A stretch of DNA of 61,467 nucleotides from Burkholderiaceae bacterium (GTDB lineage Bacteria > Pseudomonadota > Gammaproteobacteria > Burkholderiales > Burkholderiaceae_E): contig JAJPES010000033.1 in the NCBI GenBank assembly GCA_021166725.1, positions 1-61,467 of the forward strand. The letters run 5' to 3'. The notes under the pieces were generated by a model, which had not been told where the DNA came from, made no database searches, and saw nothing but the letters and a program-made list of their open reading frames with translations. Made by a program: the position numbers and the translations under genes. Within the stretch, counting starts at the first letter, position 1; each line of letters starts with the position of its first letter. This document shows, one piece after another, positions 20,304 through 30,190 of the stretch.

Positions 20304-21376
20304 GTGCGGGCCTCGTCGCGCCCGGCCTTCGTCGCGGCAAGCAACTGCTCGAAGGCCGGCGGCATCGGCGCCTCGACGCGCATCCGCTCGCCGCTGCGCG
20401 GATGGCGAAACGCGATCGACTGCGCATGCAGGTACATGCGTCGATGGCCGGCGCGCGCGAGCCGGCGGTTCAGTTCGAAGTCGCCGTACTTTTCGTCGCC
20501 GACGATCGGGCAGCCGGCGTGCGCCAGGTGCACGCGGATCTGGTGGGTGCGCCCGGTCTCGAGTCGGGCCTCGACGAGCGACAGCTCGACCTCTGCCGCC
20601 CGGTGCGCGTGGGAAATCCCCGTCACGTGGGTGACGGCGTCCAGCCCTGCCCGATCGACGACCACGCGCCGATCGCCATCGGGCGCATCGCGGCGCAGCA
20701 GCGGAAACGCCAGCGTGCGGGTGCGCAACGGCCAACGGCCGACGACGATCGCGCGATAGCGCTTGTCGGTGTCGCGCTCGCGCAATTGCGCGTGCAGACT
20801 CACCAGCGCCGCCCGGCGCTTGGCCACCAGCAGCACGCCCGAGGTGTCGCGATCGAGCCGGTGGACGAGTTCGAGGAAACGCGCCTGCGGACGCGCGGCG
20901 CGCAGCTGCTCGATGACGCCGCTGGACACGCCGCTGCCGCCGTGCACCGCCACCGATGCCGGCTTGTCGATCGCCAGCAGGTCGTCGTCCTCGAACAGCA
21001 CCGGCAGCCGGCGCGCGAGGTTCGCGCGCTCGCGCTGCACCGGATCTGCACCTTGGCGGGCCCCGGCGTGCGTCGCCGGCGGATGGTTTTCGGTCTCGCC
21101 GAACACCGGTGGAATGCGGATCCGGTCGCCCGCCTGCAGCCGGTAGTCGATCCGGCTGCGCGAGCCGTTCACCCGCAACTGGCCGCTGCGGATCCAGCGG
21201 TACAGATGGCTCTTCGGGACGGCGGCGAAGCGGCGCGCGAGAAACGCATCGAGGCGCTGGCCCGCATCGTCGTCGTCGGTCTCGATCTGACGTGCGGCAA
21301 CCGAAGCGAAGCGGCGCGGCCGGGCGTGCTGCCCATCGCCGGCGTCCGGCCCGCTGTTTGCACGGGATCGTTCCAT
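20300..21376 (-). CDS. rluC: 23S rRNA pseudouridine synthase (RluC type)
   Basis: A 358-residue RluA-family enzyme; RluC makes pseudouridines 955, 2504 and 2580 in 23S rRNA. An S4 RNA-binding domain (about residues 45-100, [12 protein letters not shown]) precedes the catalytic domain with the Asp in [17 protein letters not shown]. The start was placed at ATG 21376. Upstream in-frame sequence belongs to the rne leader. Position divergent to rne is conserved in the group and supports RluC over RluD. Confidence 0.92.
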   Translation of the reverse strand: MERSRANSGPDAGDGQHARPRRFASVAARQIETDDDDAGQRLDAFLARRFAAVPKSHLYRWIRSGQLRVNGSRSRIDYRLQAGDRIRIPPVFGETENHPPATHAGARQGADPVQRERANLARRLPVLFEDDDLLAIDKPASVAVHGGSGVSSGVIEQLRAARPQARFLELVHRLDRDTSGVLLVAKRRAALVSLHAQLRERDTDKRYRAIVVGRWPLRTRTLAFPLLRRDAPDGDRRVVVDRAGLDAVTHVTGISHAHRAAEVELSLVEARLETGRTHQIRVHLAHAGCPIVGDEKYGDFELNRRLARAGHRRMYLHAQSIAFRHPRSGERMRVEAPMPPAFEQLLAATKAGRDEART

Positions 21377-21958
21377 GTTGCGATATACTTCCGGCGTCGT
21401 GTGCGATTCTGGCCAGTGGAAACGGCCACCCCGCACGTCGGCCGTCCCGTACTCCGGGGTGCCCCCGGTGGCCTGCGCCGAAGCGAAAAACGCCGCGCGG
21501 CGCCGAAGGCTCCCGATCCGAGAGTCCGGATTGTACCCGGGCGACTGGCGTCGAGGCTGCAGTGCAACCCGATCGCCCTCACGACTGGAATCTTTCAACC
21601 GCGGCCTGCCCGGCCTTCAGGCGAGCAGGCGCGGGCCGATGCGGATTATTCACGAGAAGAATGCAAACAGGACGACCGCTATTGCGCGGCTTCGTCTTCG
21701 GCAACGCCCATCCCCGATCCCCGATGTCTTCGAACGCCTTCACCGAGCCCGACGGGTTGCGCCCGTCGCCGGCGTGCGCGCGGGCGCGGTGCGCATCCGG
21801 GGGCGCCTCAGGCCGCCGATAGCACCGACATCGCCGCGCGCGCGCCGCGTCCGGCGCGCCATCCGGCCGTCGGAACTCCTTCTCCTGCATTCCGTTCGCA
21901 TCGACCCGCTGGCCGTAGAGCGCAGCCACGCCGCAGCGCCGCACACGGAGTCATTTGC
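21377..21958 (+). promoter_or_regulatory. 582-nt rluC-rne intergenic region with long rne leader
   Basis: No convincing gene is present. Near the rluC end a TATACT (about 21383-21388) could be a -10 box for rne with TTGCAC upstream, but the spacing (about 20) is poor. The remainder would form a leader of more than 500 nt. It holds several less GC-rich single-stranded-looking stretches, for example around 21648-21672. In E. coli the rne leader is structured and is used by RNase E to repress its own mRNA; a similar role here is inference. Confidence 0.5.
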
Positions 21959-24900
21959 ATGAAGCGAATGCTGTTCAATGCCACGCACGCCGAGGAGTTG
22001 CGCGTGGCGATCGTCGACGGGCAGAAGCTCATCGACATCGACATCGAATCGGCCGGGCGCGAATCGCGCAAGAGCAACATCTACAAGGGGGTCATCACCC
22101 GGGTCGAACCGAGCCTGGAGGCGTGCTTCGTCAACTACGGCGAAGAGCGCCACGGCTTCCTGCCGTTCAAGGAAGTCGCCAAGAGCTGGTTCCGCAACGG
22201 CGCCGACGCGAAGTCGCGCATCCAGGACGCGATCTCCGAAGGCCAGGAAATCATCGTCCAGGTGGAGAAGGAGGAGCGCGGCAACAAGGGCGCTGCGCTG
22301 ACCACCTTCATCTCGCTGGCCGGCCGCTACCTCGTGCTGATGCCGAACAACCCGCGCGGCGGCGGCGTTTCGCGCCGCATCGAGGGCGAAGACCGGCAGG
22401 AACTGCGCGAGGCGATGGACAAGCTCGAGCACCCGTCGGGCATGAGCCTGATCGCGCGCACCGCCGGCATCGGCCGCAGCGCCGAGGAACTGCAGTGGGA
22501 CCTGAACTACCTGCTGCAGTTGTGGAAGGCGATCGAGGCGGCCGCCGGCTCGGCCCCCGGGCCCTTCCTCATCTACCAGGAATCGAGCCTCGTCATCCGC
22601 GCGATCCGCGACTACTTCACCAGCGACATCGGCGAGATCCTGATCGATACCGACGACATCTACGAGCAGGCGCGCCAGTTCATGGCGCACGTCATGCCCG
22701 ATACCGTCGATCGGGTCAAGCGCTACCGGGACGACACGCCACTGTTCTCGCGCTTCCAGATCGAGCACCAGATCGAGACCGCGTATTCGCGCATCGTGCC
22801 GCTGCCGTCGGGAGGCTCGGTCGTCATCGATCACAGCGAGGCGCTGGTCGCCATCGACGTCAACTCGGCGCGCGCCACCAAGGGCTCGGACATCGAGGAA
22901 ACAGCGCTGCGCACCAACCTCGAGGCGGCCGACGAAGCGGCGCGCCAGATGCGGCTGCGCGACCTGGGCGGGCTGATCGTCGTCGACTTCATCGACATGG
23001 AGAGCTCGAAGAACCAGCGCGAAGTCGAGCAGCGGCTGAAGGATGCGCTGCACTACGACCGCGCGCGCGTGCAGACCGGCAAGATCTCGCGCTTCGGACT
23101 GATGGAGCTTTCGCGCCAGCGGCTGCGCCCGGCGCTGAACGAAGGCACGCACATCACCTGCCCTCGCTGCAACGGCACCGGCGTCATTCGCGACACCGAG
23201 TCCTCGGCGCTGCACGTGCTGCGCGTGATCCAGGAAGAGGCGATGAAGGACAACACGGCCGCCGTGCACGCGCAGGTGCCGGTCGACGTCGCCACCTACC
23301 TGCTCAACGAGAAGCGCAGCGAACTGAACAAGCTCGAAGCGCGACTGAAGGTCGAGATCGTGCTGATCCCGAATCAGCACCTCGAAACGCCGCATTACAA
23401 GACCGAGCGGCTGCGCCACGACGACGAGCGGCTCGCCACCTACCGCGCCAGCCACACGCTGGCGGACACGCCGGCGCACGACAACTCGTACCTCGAGAGC
23501 AAGTTCGAGGCCGCCAAGCCGCGCCAGGAAGCACTCGTGCGGGGCATCACGCCCGAGCAGCCGCCGCCTCCGCGTCCGCAACGCGCCGCCGCTGCGCCGG
23601 TGCAGCCCGAGCGCGTCGAGGCACGCGCCGCATCGCAGCCTGCCGCACGCGCGCCGATGCTCGAACCCGCTTCGGCCAACGCCGACGGCCTGCTCGGCCG
23701 CATCCTCGGCTGGCTGCGTCGCAAGCCGGCCAATGAAGCGAGCGCGATCGCCGGCGCAGGCGTTGCGTCGAGCGCTTCCGCACGCACCGAACGCGGCGGC
23801 GACACGCGCACAGCGGGCCGCAGCGAAGCACGCGAAACGCGGCCGGCACGGGGCGATCGCGAGGCCGGAGCGAACGGCGAGCGAGGCGGTCGCAACGGGC
23901 GAGGCACTCGCGGCGGTCGCGATCGGCGCGACGGCGAGCGCGGCGAGCGCGGCGAGCGCACCCGTCGTCCCGAGCGCGAAGCCGGCGCCCGCGACGAAGG
24001 CGCACGCCCCGCACGCGGAGAGCGCCGCGACCGTCAGGAACGCGGCGAGCGCACCGAACAGGCGGATCGTGGCGAGCGCGGCGCACGCGCGGAACGACCC
24101 GAGCGGGCCGAACGGGCCGAGCGAGCCGAACGACCCGAGCGCGCCGAACGACCCGAGCGAGCCGAACGACCCGAGCGCGCCGAACGACCCGAGCGCGCCG
24201 AACGACCCGAACGGGCGGAACGCGCCGCCCATGGCGACCGCGCAGATCGGGGAGAACGTGCCGAGCGCGGCGAACGTGCGGAACGCACCGAGCGTGGCGA
24301 ACGCGCCGATCGTCCGGAACACGCCGAGCGTGCGGAGCGACCCCGTCGAGCCGAGGCGGTAGACGAGAGCCAACCGACCGAGTCGAAAGTTGCGCGGGAA
24401 GCGAGCGTCGTGCCGCCCACGCTGGCCGATGCCGAACTGCTGGCTGCCGCGCCGGGCAGCGAAGACGAGTCGCAGCAAGCGCTCGAAGCCCGAGACGAAT
24501 CGCGCAACGGCCGCAGTCGCCGTCGACGCGGCCGACGCGGCGGTTCGCGCGGCGCCGCGGCAGTCGCGGACGGTAACGGCGAAGCCGCTGAAACGACCGC
24601 AGACGACGAGCGCGTAACCGGCGAAGAAGCGGCCGCGGCAACCGACGCGGAAACCGCTGGCATCGAGGCTACGGCCGCCGAGGCGGCGTCCCCCGACCTG
24701 GCAGACACCGCAGTCGCCCGCGAGACCGGCTCGGCCTCATCGAAGCAGCGAACCGAGGCCGCTCGCCCGTCCGCGTCCGTCGACGAAGGTCCACGCGTCA
24801 TTCCGGAGAGCCTGCGCCGGTCGCCGGTCGAATCGGCCGACCTCGAGGCGGTGAGCAGCGCGCCGACGGCACAGCCGACTGCAGTCGAGCCGACGGCGAC

Positions 24901-25204
24901 GTCGCACCAGCCGCCTGCGGTCGAGCCGACGGCGACGTCGCATGCTGCTGCACAGGAGTCCCGGGCGGAACGAGTCGCGCCGAAGGAAGCGGACGCACCG
25001 ATCGTGCCGGCACCGCTGCCGCGCGATCAGCTCGAATCGATCGTCGAGTCGGCCGGCCTGCAATGGGTAGAGACGAGCCACCACGCGGCCTCGGCGGCGC
25101 AACCCGAAACGGTGCCGCCTCCGCGCAAGCCGCGTGTGCGCAAGCCGCGCAGCGCTACCGGCACCGAACCGCTGGAGCAGGTGGAAACCGGTCGCCCGAA
25201 GTAA
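21959..25204 (+). CDS. rne: ribonuclease E
   Basis: A 1081-residue endoribonuclease, core of the RNA degradosome. Residues 1-500 hold the S1 domain ([20 protein letters not shown]), the DNase I-like catalytic part with [12 protein letters not shown] and VVDFIDME, and the zinc link CPRC at C401 and C404. From about residue 525 the protein is disordered and rich in Ala, Arg, Glu and Pro. Residues about 700-805 contain a repeat of AERPER-type hexapeptides, and near residue 975 a VEPTATSH unit occurs twice. The arginine-rich stretch probably binds RNA. The ATG follows a weak GGAG. Confidence 0.97.
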   Translation: MKRMLFNATHAEELRVAIVDGQKLIDIDIESAGRESRKSNIYKGVITRVEPSLEACFVNYGEERHGFLPFKEVAKSWFRNGADAKSRIQDAISEGQEIIVQVEKEERGNKGAALTTFISLAGRYLVLMPNNPRGGGVSRRIEGEDRQELREAMDKLEHPSGMSLIARTAGIGRSAEELQWDLNYLLQLWKAIEAAAGSAPGPFLIYQESSLVIRAIRDYFTSDIGEILIDTDDIYEQARQFMAHVMPDTVDRVKRYRDDTPLFSRFQIEHQIETAYSRIVPLPSGGSVVIDHSEALVAIDVNSARATKGSDIEETALRTNLEAADEAARQMRLRDLGGLIVVDFIDMESSKNQREVEQRLKDALHYDRARVQTGKISRFGLMELSRQRLRPALNEGTHITCPRCNGTGVIRDTESSALHVLRVIQEEAMKDNTAAVHAQVPVDVATYLLNEKRSELNKLEARLKVEIVLIPNQHLETPHYKTERLRHDDERLATYRASHTLADTPAHDNSYLESKFEAAKPRQEALVRGITPEQPPPPRPQRAAAAPVQPERVEARAASQPAARAPMLEPASANADGLLGRILGWLRRKPANEASAIAGAGVASSASARTERGGDTRTAGRSEARETRPARGDREAGANGERGGRNGRGTRGGRDRRDGERGERGERTRRPEREAGARDEGARPARGERRDRQERGERTEQADRGERGARAERPERAERAERAERPERAERPERAERPERAERPERAERPERAERAAHGDRADRGERAERGERAERTERGERADRPEHAERAERPRRAEAVDESQPTESKVAREASVVPPTLADAELLAAAPGSEDESQQALEARDESRNGRSRRRRGRRGGSRGAAAVADGNGEAAETTADDERVTGEEAAAATDAETAGIEATAAEAASPDLADTAVARETGSASSKQRTEAARPSASVDEGPRVIPESLRRSPVESADLEAVSSAPTAQPTAVEPTATSHQPPAVEPTATSHAAAQESRAERVAPKEADAPIVPAPLPRDQLESIVESAGLQWVETSHHAASAAQPETVPPPRKPRVRKPRSATGTEPLEQVETGRPK

Positions 25205-25221
25205 GGGGCTGAAGCAAGAAT

Positions 25222-25242
25222 CCCGGACAACCCTTGTCCGGG
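25222..25242 (+). terminator. hairpin after rne
   Basis: A perfect 9-bp stem (CCCGGACAA/TTGTCCGGG) with a 3-base loop starts 18 bases after the rne stop. It is followed by GGTCTC rather than a T-run, so alone it is not a classical intrinsic terminator; it may protect the rne 3' end. Confidence 0.5.
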
Positions 25243-25278
25243 GGTCTCGACTGCGGCCACCTCGATTTCAGCGGCACA

Positions 25279-25314
25279 CTGGCACGGTCCCGGCGTGGGA
25301 CCGTGCCAGTTTTT
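25279..25314 (+). terminator. strong rho-independent terminator of rne
   Basis: A perfect 13-bp stem (CTGGCACGGTCCC with its complement), a 5-base GGCGT loop, then TTTTT. This is the clearest intrinsic terminator in the window. It separates the rne unit from the decayed genes that follow. Confidence 0.92.
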
Positions 25315-25319
25315 CGAGC

Positions 25320-25914
25320 GTGGACCCGACCACTTCGAGTGGAAGCGAAGCATTTCTCGACGACGTCGAGCGCGCTGCATTCGAGTATTTTCGGCAGACG
25401 ACGAACCCGGCAAACGGCCTGGTTGCCGACACGGCCCGTGAGCACCGGCCGTGCAGCATCGCCGTCGCGGGATTCGCGCTGTCCGTGTATCCGGCAGCGA
25501 TCGGGCGTGGATGGGTAGCGCGCGGCGAGGCGCTCGAATCGAGCCTGGCAACGTTGCGCTTCTTTCGCGACTGTGACCAGCGCGGTGCGCCGGATGCCAC
25601 CGGTTACCGCGGATTCTATTATCACTTTCTCGACATGCGCTCCGGGAAGCGGATCTGGCGTTCGGAATTGTCGATGAACGACACGGCAATCCTGATTGCC
25701 GCAGGATCATCGGTATGCGAGCGCCTTCAATCCGGGACTGATCGACGCCGACGGCAGGTTCTGGATTTCGCCCGGCTACTACGGTCTCGATCAGGGCATA
25801 GTGGCGACAATGATCGAAAACCACCGAACGCGGTTGATCTGGCGACTGATGCGCAATTGCCCCCATATCGTCGCCGGACTGCGGCGCGCGGGGTTCACGG
25901 ATGGTTGGCTGTAA
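25320..25914 (+). pseudogene. glucoamylase-family protein, internally deleted
   Basis: The N-terminal part reads AFLDDVERAAFEYFRQTTNP, GLVADTAREH, SIAVAGFALSVYP, GYRGFYYHFLDM and SELSMNDTAILIAAG, the start of a glycoamylase-like domain. Near 25703 the reading frame switches and the sequence jumps to the C-terminal part: YASAFNPGLIDADG, ISPGYYGLDQGIV, MIENHRT and CPHIVAGLRRAGFT, ending in TAA. A few hundred residues of the middle, including most of the active site, are missing. It cannot give a working enzyme. A GTG at 25320 is a plausible original start. Confidence 0.85.
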
Positions 25915-25946
25915 CAGGCCGTCGATGACCGTGATGACCGCGATGA

Positions 25947-26645
25947 CGACCGCAACATGCACGCAGCGGCGACACCGCGGAGAGGTTCGATGCCATCATC
26001 ACCGGCACCGGTCGGGCGCCGAGCGTCGACGGACTCGCCCTGGAAGCCGCCGGAATCGAATACGACCGTCGCCGCGGAATCCATGTCGACGATTTCCTGC
26101 GCACACGCAACCCGCGCGTCTACGCTGCCGGCGATGCATGCCTGGCGCACAAGTTCAACGACACGGCCGATGCCTCGGCACGCATCGCGGTCCAGAACGC
26201 GCTCTTTCGCGCGCGCCGACGATGGAGCTCGCTGACGATTCCTTGGTGCACCTACACCGATCCGGAAATCGCGCACGTTGGTCTTTATGCGCGCCATGCC
26301 CGCGAGCGGGGGATTCCGGTGGATACCTACACCGTCCCGATGCACGACGTGGATCGCGCGATTGCCGACGACGAAGAAACCGGGTTCGTGAAGATCACCG
26401 TCGACGAGGGGACGGATCGCATTCGCGGCGCGACCATCGTCGCCCGCCACGCGGGCGAAATGATCAGCGAGATCACGTTGGCGATCGAAGCACGCATCGG
26501 ACTGCGACGCCTGGCCCGCGTCATCCACCCCTATCCGACCCAGTCCGAGGCGATCAGAAAGGCGGCCGACGCCTGCAACCGTGCGCGCCCGATTTCGCGC
26601 GCGCGGAAACTCGTCGACCGATCCCTGCGTCGGCTGCGCCGGTGA
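25947..26645 (+). pseudogene. FAD-dependent pyridine nucleotide-disulfide oxidoreductase (MerA-like), 5'-truncated
   Basis: Only the C-terminal half remains, in one open frame without a start codon after several in-frame stops. It shows ATGR-like TGTGRAPSVDGLALEAAGIE, the second FAD motif RVYAAGDAC, PWCTYTDPEIAHVGL and the dimerisation-domain TIVARHAGEMISEITLA and IHPYPTQSEAIRKAADA. These match mercuric-reductase-like flavoproteins. The N-terminal FAD-binding motif and redox-active cysteine pair are lost. It directly follows the glucoamylase remnant with a low-complexity GATGACC-rich junction. Confidence 0.82.
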
Positions 26646-26691
26646 TCGAGACTCTCCCACCGCGGCAGTGGCGATTTCCCCCTGTCCCGCT

Positions 26692-26803
26692 CGTCGGGCA
26701 GGGTGCATCCTTGGACACCGAAGTGGCGACACCGCCACTTCACCCTGGAAACGCATGCCGCGCAGATCGGCGCCGCCATCCAGGAGTTTCTGAAGGGAAG
26801 ATC
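26692..26803 (+). pseudogene. possible C-terminal remnant of an alpha/beta hydrolase
   Basis: In one frame the sequence reads WRHRHFTLETHAAQIGAAI then QEFLKG, close to the tail that follows the catalytic histidine in alpha/beta hydrolases (HFALETHAxxI...FL). No upstream part of such a gene exists here. The match is short, so the assignment is weak; the alternative is chance. Confidence 0.3.
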
Positions 26804-27022
26804 ATGGCAACGACCGGAAGAACCTTCGAGACCATTCCCGTCGGCACGAACGTGACCTGGCATTACCGCAGCGCCATCGGTCACGGCACGGTCATCGGCG
26901 TGCACAAGCTCGGGACCACGGCGGACAACACGATGTACGACATCCGCCAGCACGACCATCATCCTGGCGAGCCGGCAATCCTCCACCACAGCGGCAAGGC
27001 ATTGACCGTGGTCAGGTCCTGA
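26804..27022 (+). CDS. small HVA1/DUF2945-like TUDOR-type protein
   Basis: A 72-residue protein with a good ribosome-binding site (AAGGGA) before its ATG. The central GTNVTWHYRSAIGHGTVIGV resembles the hypervirulence-associated TUDOR fold (GDxVxW...GxGTV), and the second half holds MYDIRQHDHHPGEP and a C-terminal valine-rich strand. Length agrees with that family. Function unknown. It stands alone between decayed genes and the secreted-protein pair. Confidence 0.6.
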   Translation: MATTGRTFETIPVGTNVTWHYRSAIGHGTVIGVHKLGTTADNTMYDIRQHDHHPGEPAILHHSGKALTVVRS

Positions 27023-27144
27023 ATCCGCTGTACCGGGGTTCGTTCGGTATCGACAACCCCGCACGTCAACCGTCGAGCTTTCCCTGTACTCGCGAGCGCC
27101 ATGCAACGCTACGATCGAGACAGCAATACTCCAGGAGATCCGAC

Positions 27145-27603
27145 GTGATCGAAAGTCGTAGCGACCTTTTTGCGAGGTACCGCGGAACCATCATCGGACT
27201 TGCGTTGGCAGTGCCGCTGGCTTTGGCCGCGCCGCCACCGAGCTTCGCCGCGGACATCACCGATTCGGCACCGGCCAACTTCAAGAAAGTCAGTTCGCTG
27301 GTGAAGCTGCCCGATTTCGTGCCGGGGTTGGGAACGCTCTATGTCGATCCGTCGACGCTGCCGGTCGGACCGTTCCTCGGCTACAGCCACAAGGGCAAGC
27401 TGGTCAACATCACCTACATGGTTCCACTGAAGGATCTCGACGCGCACAAGAGTTTCGATACGCTGGGTGAAGTGGCCAAGGGGGTGAAGCTCGACCACAC
27501 CGACATTCAATACAACCCGGGTCATCCCGGCGTGGAAGAGCCGCACTACCACGTCGTCCAATGGCTGATCAGCCCCGCTGCCGTCAAGGCAGAGATGAAG
27601 TAG
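27145..27603 (+). CDS. secreted protein of unknown function (DUF5602-like)
   Basis: A 152-residue protein with a signal peptide (about residues 1-35, hydrophobic IIGLALAVPLALAA, cleavage near SFA-AD). The mature part has GTLYVDPSTLPVGPFLGYSH, MVPLKDLDAHK and GHPGVEEPHYHVVQWLIS. The HYHV pair and conserved Asp/His could bind metal. The layout is like small periplasmic proteins of the DUF5602/TTHB210 type, but the family match is by memory and uncertain. The next gene starts immediately after its stop, so the two secreted proteins are one unit. Confidence 0.7.
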   Translation: MIESRSDLFARYRGTIIGLALAVPLALAAPPPSFAADITDSAPANFKKVSSLVKLPDFVPGLGTLYVDPSTLPVGPFLGYSHKGKLVNITYMVPLKDLDAHKSFDTLGEVAKGVKLDHTDIQYNPGHPGVEEPHYHVVQWLISPAAVKAEMK

Positions 27604-28191
27604 ATGCGGACCTTGCGCAGGCGCCAGCCCATCGTCGCGATGCGAACGCAGGCGGCGCCTTTTCGCGAGGCTCTGACGGCGACGTGCATTGCGCTCGCTG
27701 CGACCCTTGGCGCCGCAGGGCCTGCATCCGCCGCCACGGTGGAAATCCAGCTGATACAAACGCCATCCGGCGAAACGTATTTCGACCCGGCTGGCGTCCA
27801 CATCGCCCCCGGTGACACGGTCCGTTGGGTCCAGATCGCCGGTTTTCACTCGATCACGGCCTATCACCCCAACAACGACCATCACGAGTTGCGGATTCCC
27901 ACGTCCGCGAAGCCATGGGACTCCGGCGTCCTGCTGGGTACCTATCCCGCGTCCGGCGCCACCTTCGAGCACGTGTTCAGCGTGCAGGGCGTGTACGACT
28001 ACTTCTGCAGGCCTCACGAAATGGCCGGCATGGTCGGAAGAATCGTGGTGGGAGAGCCCGGCGACGGTCCGGGCACGAAGCCTTTCGGCTATGCGCCGAA
28101 CGAGCACTGGACGTCGGTACCGGAAGCCGCGCGCAAGGCGTTTCCCTCGGTCGACGAGATCCTGAAGAAGGGAACCGTGCCGGGGCGCTGA
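27604..28191 (+). CDS. plastocyanin/azurin-like cupredoxin, secreted
   Basis: A 195-residue type-1 copper protein. A long Arg-rich leader and signal peptide end near residue 43 (ASA-AT). The cupredoxin fold follows with VHIAPGDTVRWVQ, ligand H82 in AGFHSITAYHP, and the loop YDYFCRPHEMAGM giving C135, H138 and M143. A C-terminal extension of about 45 residues after the copper loop is unusual for plastocyanin. It begins at the base after the preceding stop codon, which implies coupled translation. Likely periplasmic electron carrier. Confidence 0.85.
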   Translation: MRTLRRRQPIVAMRTQAAPFREALTATCIALAATLGAAGPASAATVEIQLIQTPSGETYFDPAGVHIAPGDTVRWVQIAGFHSITAYHPNNDHHELRIPTSAKPWDSGVLLGTYPASGATFEHVFSVQGVYDYFCRPHEMAGMVGRIVVGEPGDGPGTKPFGYAPNEHWTSVPEAARKAFPSVDEILKKGTVPGR

Positions 28192-28414
28192 CTCGGGCCT
28201 CGCAGCACAGCGGTTCGCGCCCCTGCTTCGTTCGTCGCTCGTCGGCGGATGCGTCGGCCGCGTGCGTACTCCCCGTTCGGCAATCGAGGACGCCCCTCCG
28301 CCGCTGTTCGGTTAGCCCCATTACCGAGCCTTCCCCGTGGACCTATTCTCGAATCGTGCACCGGCGGTCCGAATGTCGGCGCAAACGAGCCATCAACGAA
28401 CACGAGGAAATATC

Positions 28415-28708
28415 ATGAGAACCATCCTCATCGCCGCAATCTTCACAGCAGTCGCCGCCACCGCGTCCGCGCAGGAAATCACGCCACCCGATGACACTTT
28501 CGTTTCCACCAAGACGCGTGCCGAAGTAATCGCCGAGATGCACACCGCGCAAGCGCAAGGGCTGATGAAACAGCAGGGCGAGATCACCTGGCTTGCGCCG
28601 AGCGCCACCACTTCCGGCGCCAACGTCGCCGCCATCCGTGACTCGGCGCGTCGGGCCGAAATCGCCGATCAGCCCAATACGGTCTACGGTCCTCGGTATC
28701 GCAACTGA
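28415..28708 (+). CDS. DUF4148 family secreted protein
   Basis: A 97-residue protein with a signal peptide (MRTILIAAIFTAVAATASA, cleavage near residue 19) and the DUF4148 core TRAEVIAEMHTAQAQGL. Such proteins are very common, multi-copy and of unknown function in Burkholderiales. The start follows a GAGGAA ribosome-binding site; an in-frame ATG further upstream has none. The preceding gap (28192-28414) shows no gene. Confidence 0.85.
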   Translation: MRTILIAAIFTAVAATASAQEITPPDDTFVSTKTRAEVIAEMHTAQAQGLMKQQGEITWLAPSATTSGANVAAIRDSARRAEIADQPNTVYGPRYRN

Positions 28709-28857
28709 ACGAGGCTGGCGGGGACGCCGGTGACCTGCCGTACACGAGCCGCCGTCTGCGCTACATGCGCAGACGGGCGCGTCGCGCACGGTGCCCGAAT
28801 CACTTCGTCCCGCGCTTTCCGGACGGCATTCGCATCCCGCGTCGACCCGAGTGCACG

Positions 28858-30141
28858 ATGAACTCGCCCGCCTCGCATTCCGTCCGCGCACGCGTGCTGG
28901 CATATGTTCTTGCGATCGCCGTCGCGGTGATCGAAGTCGTCCTGGATCTCACCACCTGGGTCGATCTCGACATCGCAACGATCTACGGCATCCCGCTCGT
29001 GATCGTCGCGTTCACTCGCAATCGGCAACTGCTGTGGACGCTCACCATCGCGCTGGTGCTTGCGACATTCATCGCCTATGCGCTGCAGGTACCGGCCGGC
29101 GAATTCGAACTGGGGGAGGCCCGGTTCGTCAACCGGGTACTCGCCACGGTCTCGCTGCTGATCATCGCCGGCCTGCTTCACTTCTGGATGAGCTCGCTGG
29201 ATATCCGCGACAGGCAGGCTCGACTGCTCGAGAAGCACGTCCACAGTCTCGAAGCCGCCAACATCGCGCTGGTCGAGCGGGAAGTGCAGATCATGCGTCA
29301 AAACCAGGAACTGGTTCTGCGTCGCCTCGAGGCAGACAAGGCAAGCGAACGCAAGACACGCTTGCTGAACGCCGTTGCGCACGACGTACGCAACCCGCTG
29401 CATGCGATCAACCTGATGGCCGATGCGATCCGACGCGCCGCGGAAGACCCGGCTCTGAGCGCGAACGTGCCGCGAATGACACAACGGCTGCAGTCCAGCG
29501 CCCGATCGATGGCGGCTCTGGTGGCCGACGTACTCGACATCGCGTACTTCGACTCCGGCCTGGCAAAGCGACACGACACCGTATTCTCGCTCGACGAGGT
29601 CATCGAGACGGCATGCCACGACTTCGCACCGCTGGCCGACGTGAAGATGCTGCAACTGCAGGTGCAGCCGTCGAACCGGGACCTTCGTGTGTGCACCGAT
29701 CGGGTCAAGCTCGAACGCATCGTCGACAACCTGGTGACGAACGCCATCAAGTTCACGCTGGAGGGCAGCGTCGTGCTGCACGCAGCGGTCGCTGCCGACG
29801 GTGCAGCAGCGATCACCATTCGCGACACCGGGATCGGCATCCCTGAGAGCCAGCTCGAGCATGTCTTCGACGAATTCGCTCGACTGGATACGGCGGCCGG
29901 AAATCCGGATCGCGGTTGGGGTCTCGGCCTTCCCATTTGCCGCGCCCTGGCGGAAGTCATCGGTGCCCGCATCGACGTCCAGAGCGAGCTGAACAGAGGC
30001 ACACTCTTCACCGTGCGGCTGCCTCCCAAGTGCGTGGTGACTGCGATATCCGATGCGAGCTCGTGCCCGTCGCCGCCGTGCGGTGCGGCAGATTCGGTGA
30101 GCGGGCCGGTCGTCGGCACGGTCGGCACGGTCGGCACGTGA
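28858..30141 (+). CDS. membrane histidine kinase, HisKA type (TCS-1)
   Basis: A 427-residue sensor kinase. Four membrane segments lie within residues 13-110, with TTWVDLDIATIYGIPLVIV and FVNRVLATVSLLIIAGLLHFW. A coiled coil (about 115-165) leads to the H-box with H175 in NAVAHDVRNPLHAI, then the ATPase domain: N-box VDNLVTNAIKF, G1 IRDTGIGIP, G2 GWGLGLPICR. The tail ends with a 9-bp unit repeated three times (GTVGTVGT). The membrane part is clearly homologous to that of the kinase at 30829, but the transmitter is of another class. The next regulator begins 50 bases after its stop. Confidence 0.92.
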   Translation: MNSPASHSVRARVLAYVLAIAVAVIEVVLDLTTWVDLDIATIYGIPLVIVAFTRNRQLLWTLTIALVLATFIAYALQVPAGEFELGEARFVNRVLATVSLLIIAGLLHFWMSSLDIRDRQARLLEKHVHSLEAANIALVEREVQIMRQNQELVLRRLEADKASERKTRLLNAVAHDVRNPLHAINLMADAIRRAAEDPALSANVPRMTQRLQSSARSMAALVADVLDIAYFDSGLAKRHDTVFSLDEVIETACHDFAPLADVKMLQLQVQPSNRDLRVCTDRVKLERIVDNLVTNAIKFTLEGSVVLHAAVAADGAAAITIRDTGIGIPESQLEHVFDEFARLDTAAGNPDRGWGLGLPICRALAEVIGARIDVQSELNRGTLFTVRLPPKCVVTAISDASSCPSPPCGAADSVSGPVVGTVGTVGT

Positions 30142-30190
30142 CCGCATCGGCGAAGGCCTCACCGCGCCGGAGAACACGGAGGGCAGGAAG

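Noticed and set aside
24090..24240. Regular 18-bp repeats in rne that look CRISPR-like at first glance
   Set aside because: They are in frame, with no spacers, no cas genes near and a clear protein repeat.
21740..24478. Very long open frame on the minus strand opposite rne
   Set aside because: It arises from the Arg/Glu/Ala-rich codons of rne read backwards; residues are low-complexity and match no family, while rne is certain.
25915..25960. GATGACC-rich low-complexity stretch considered as a protein-binding repeat
   Set aside because: Too short and irregular, and it lies at the joint of two pseudogenes, so it is more likely debris.
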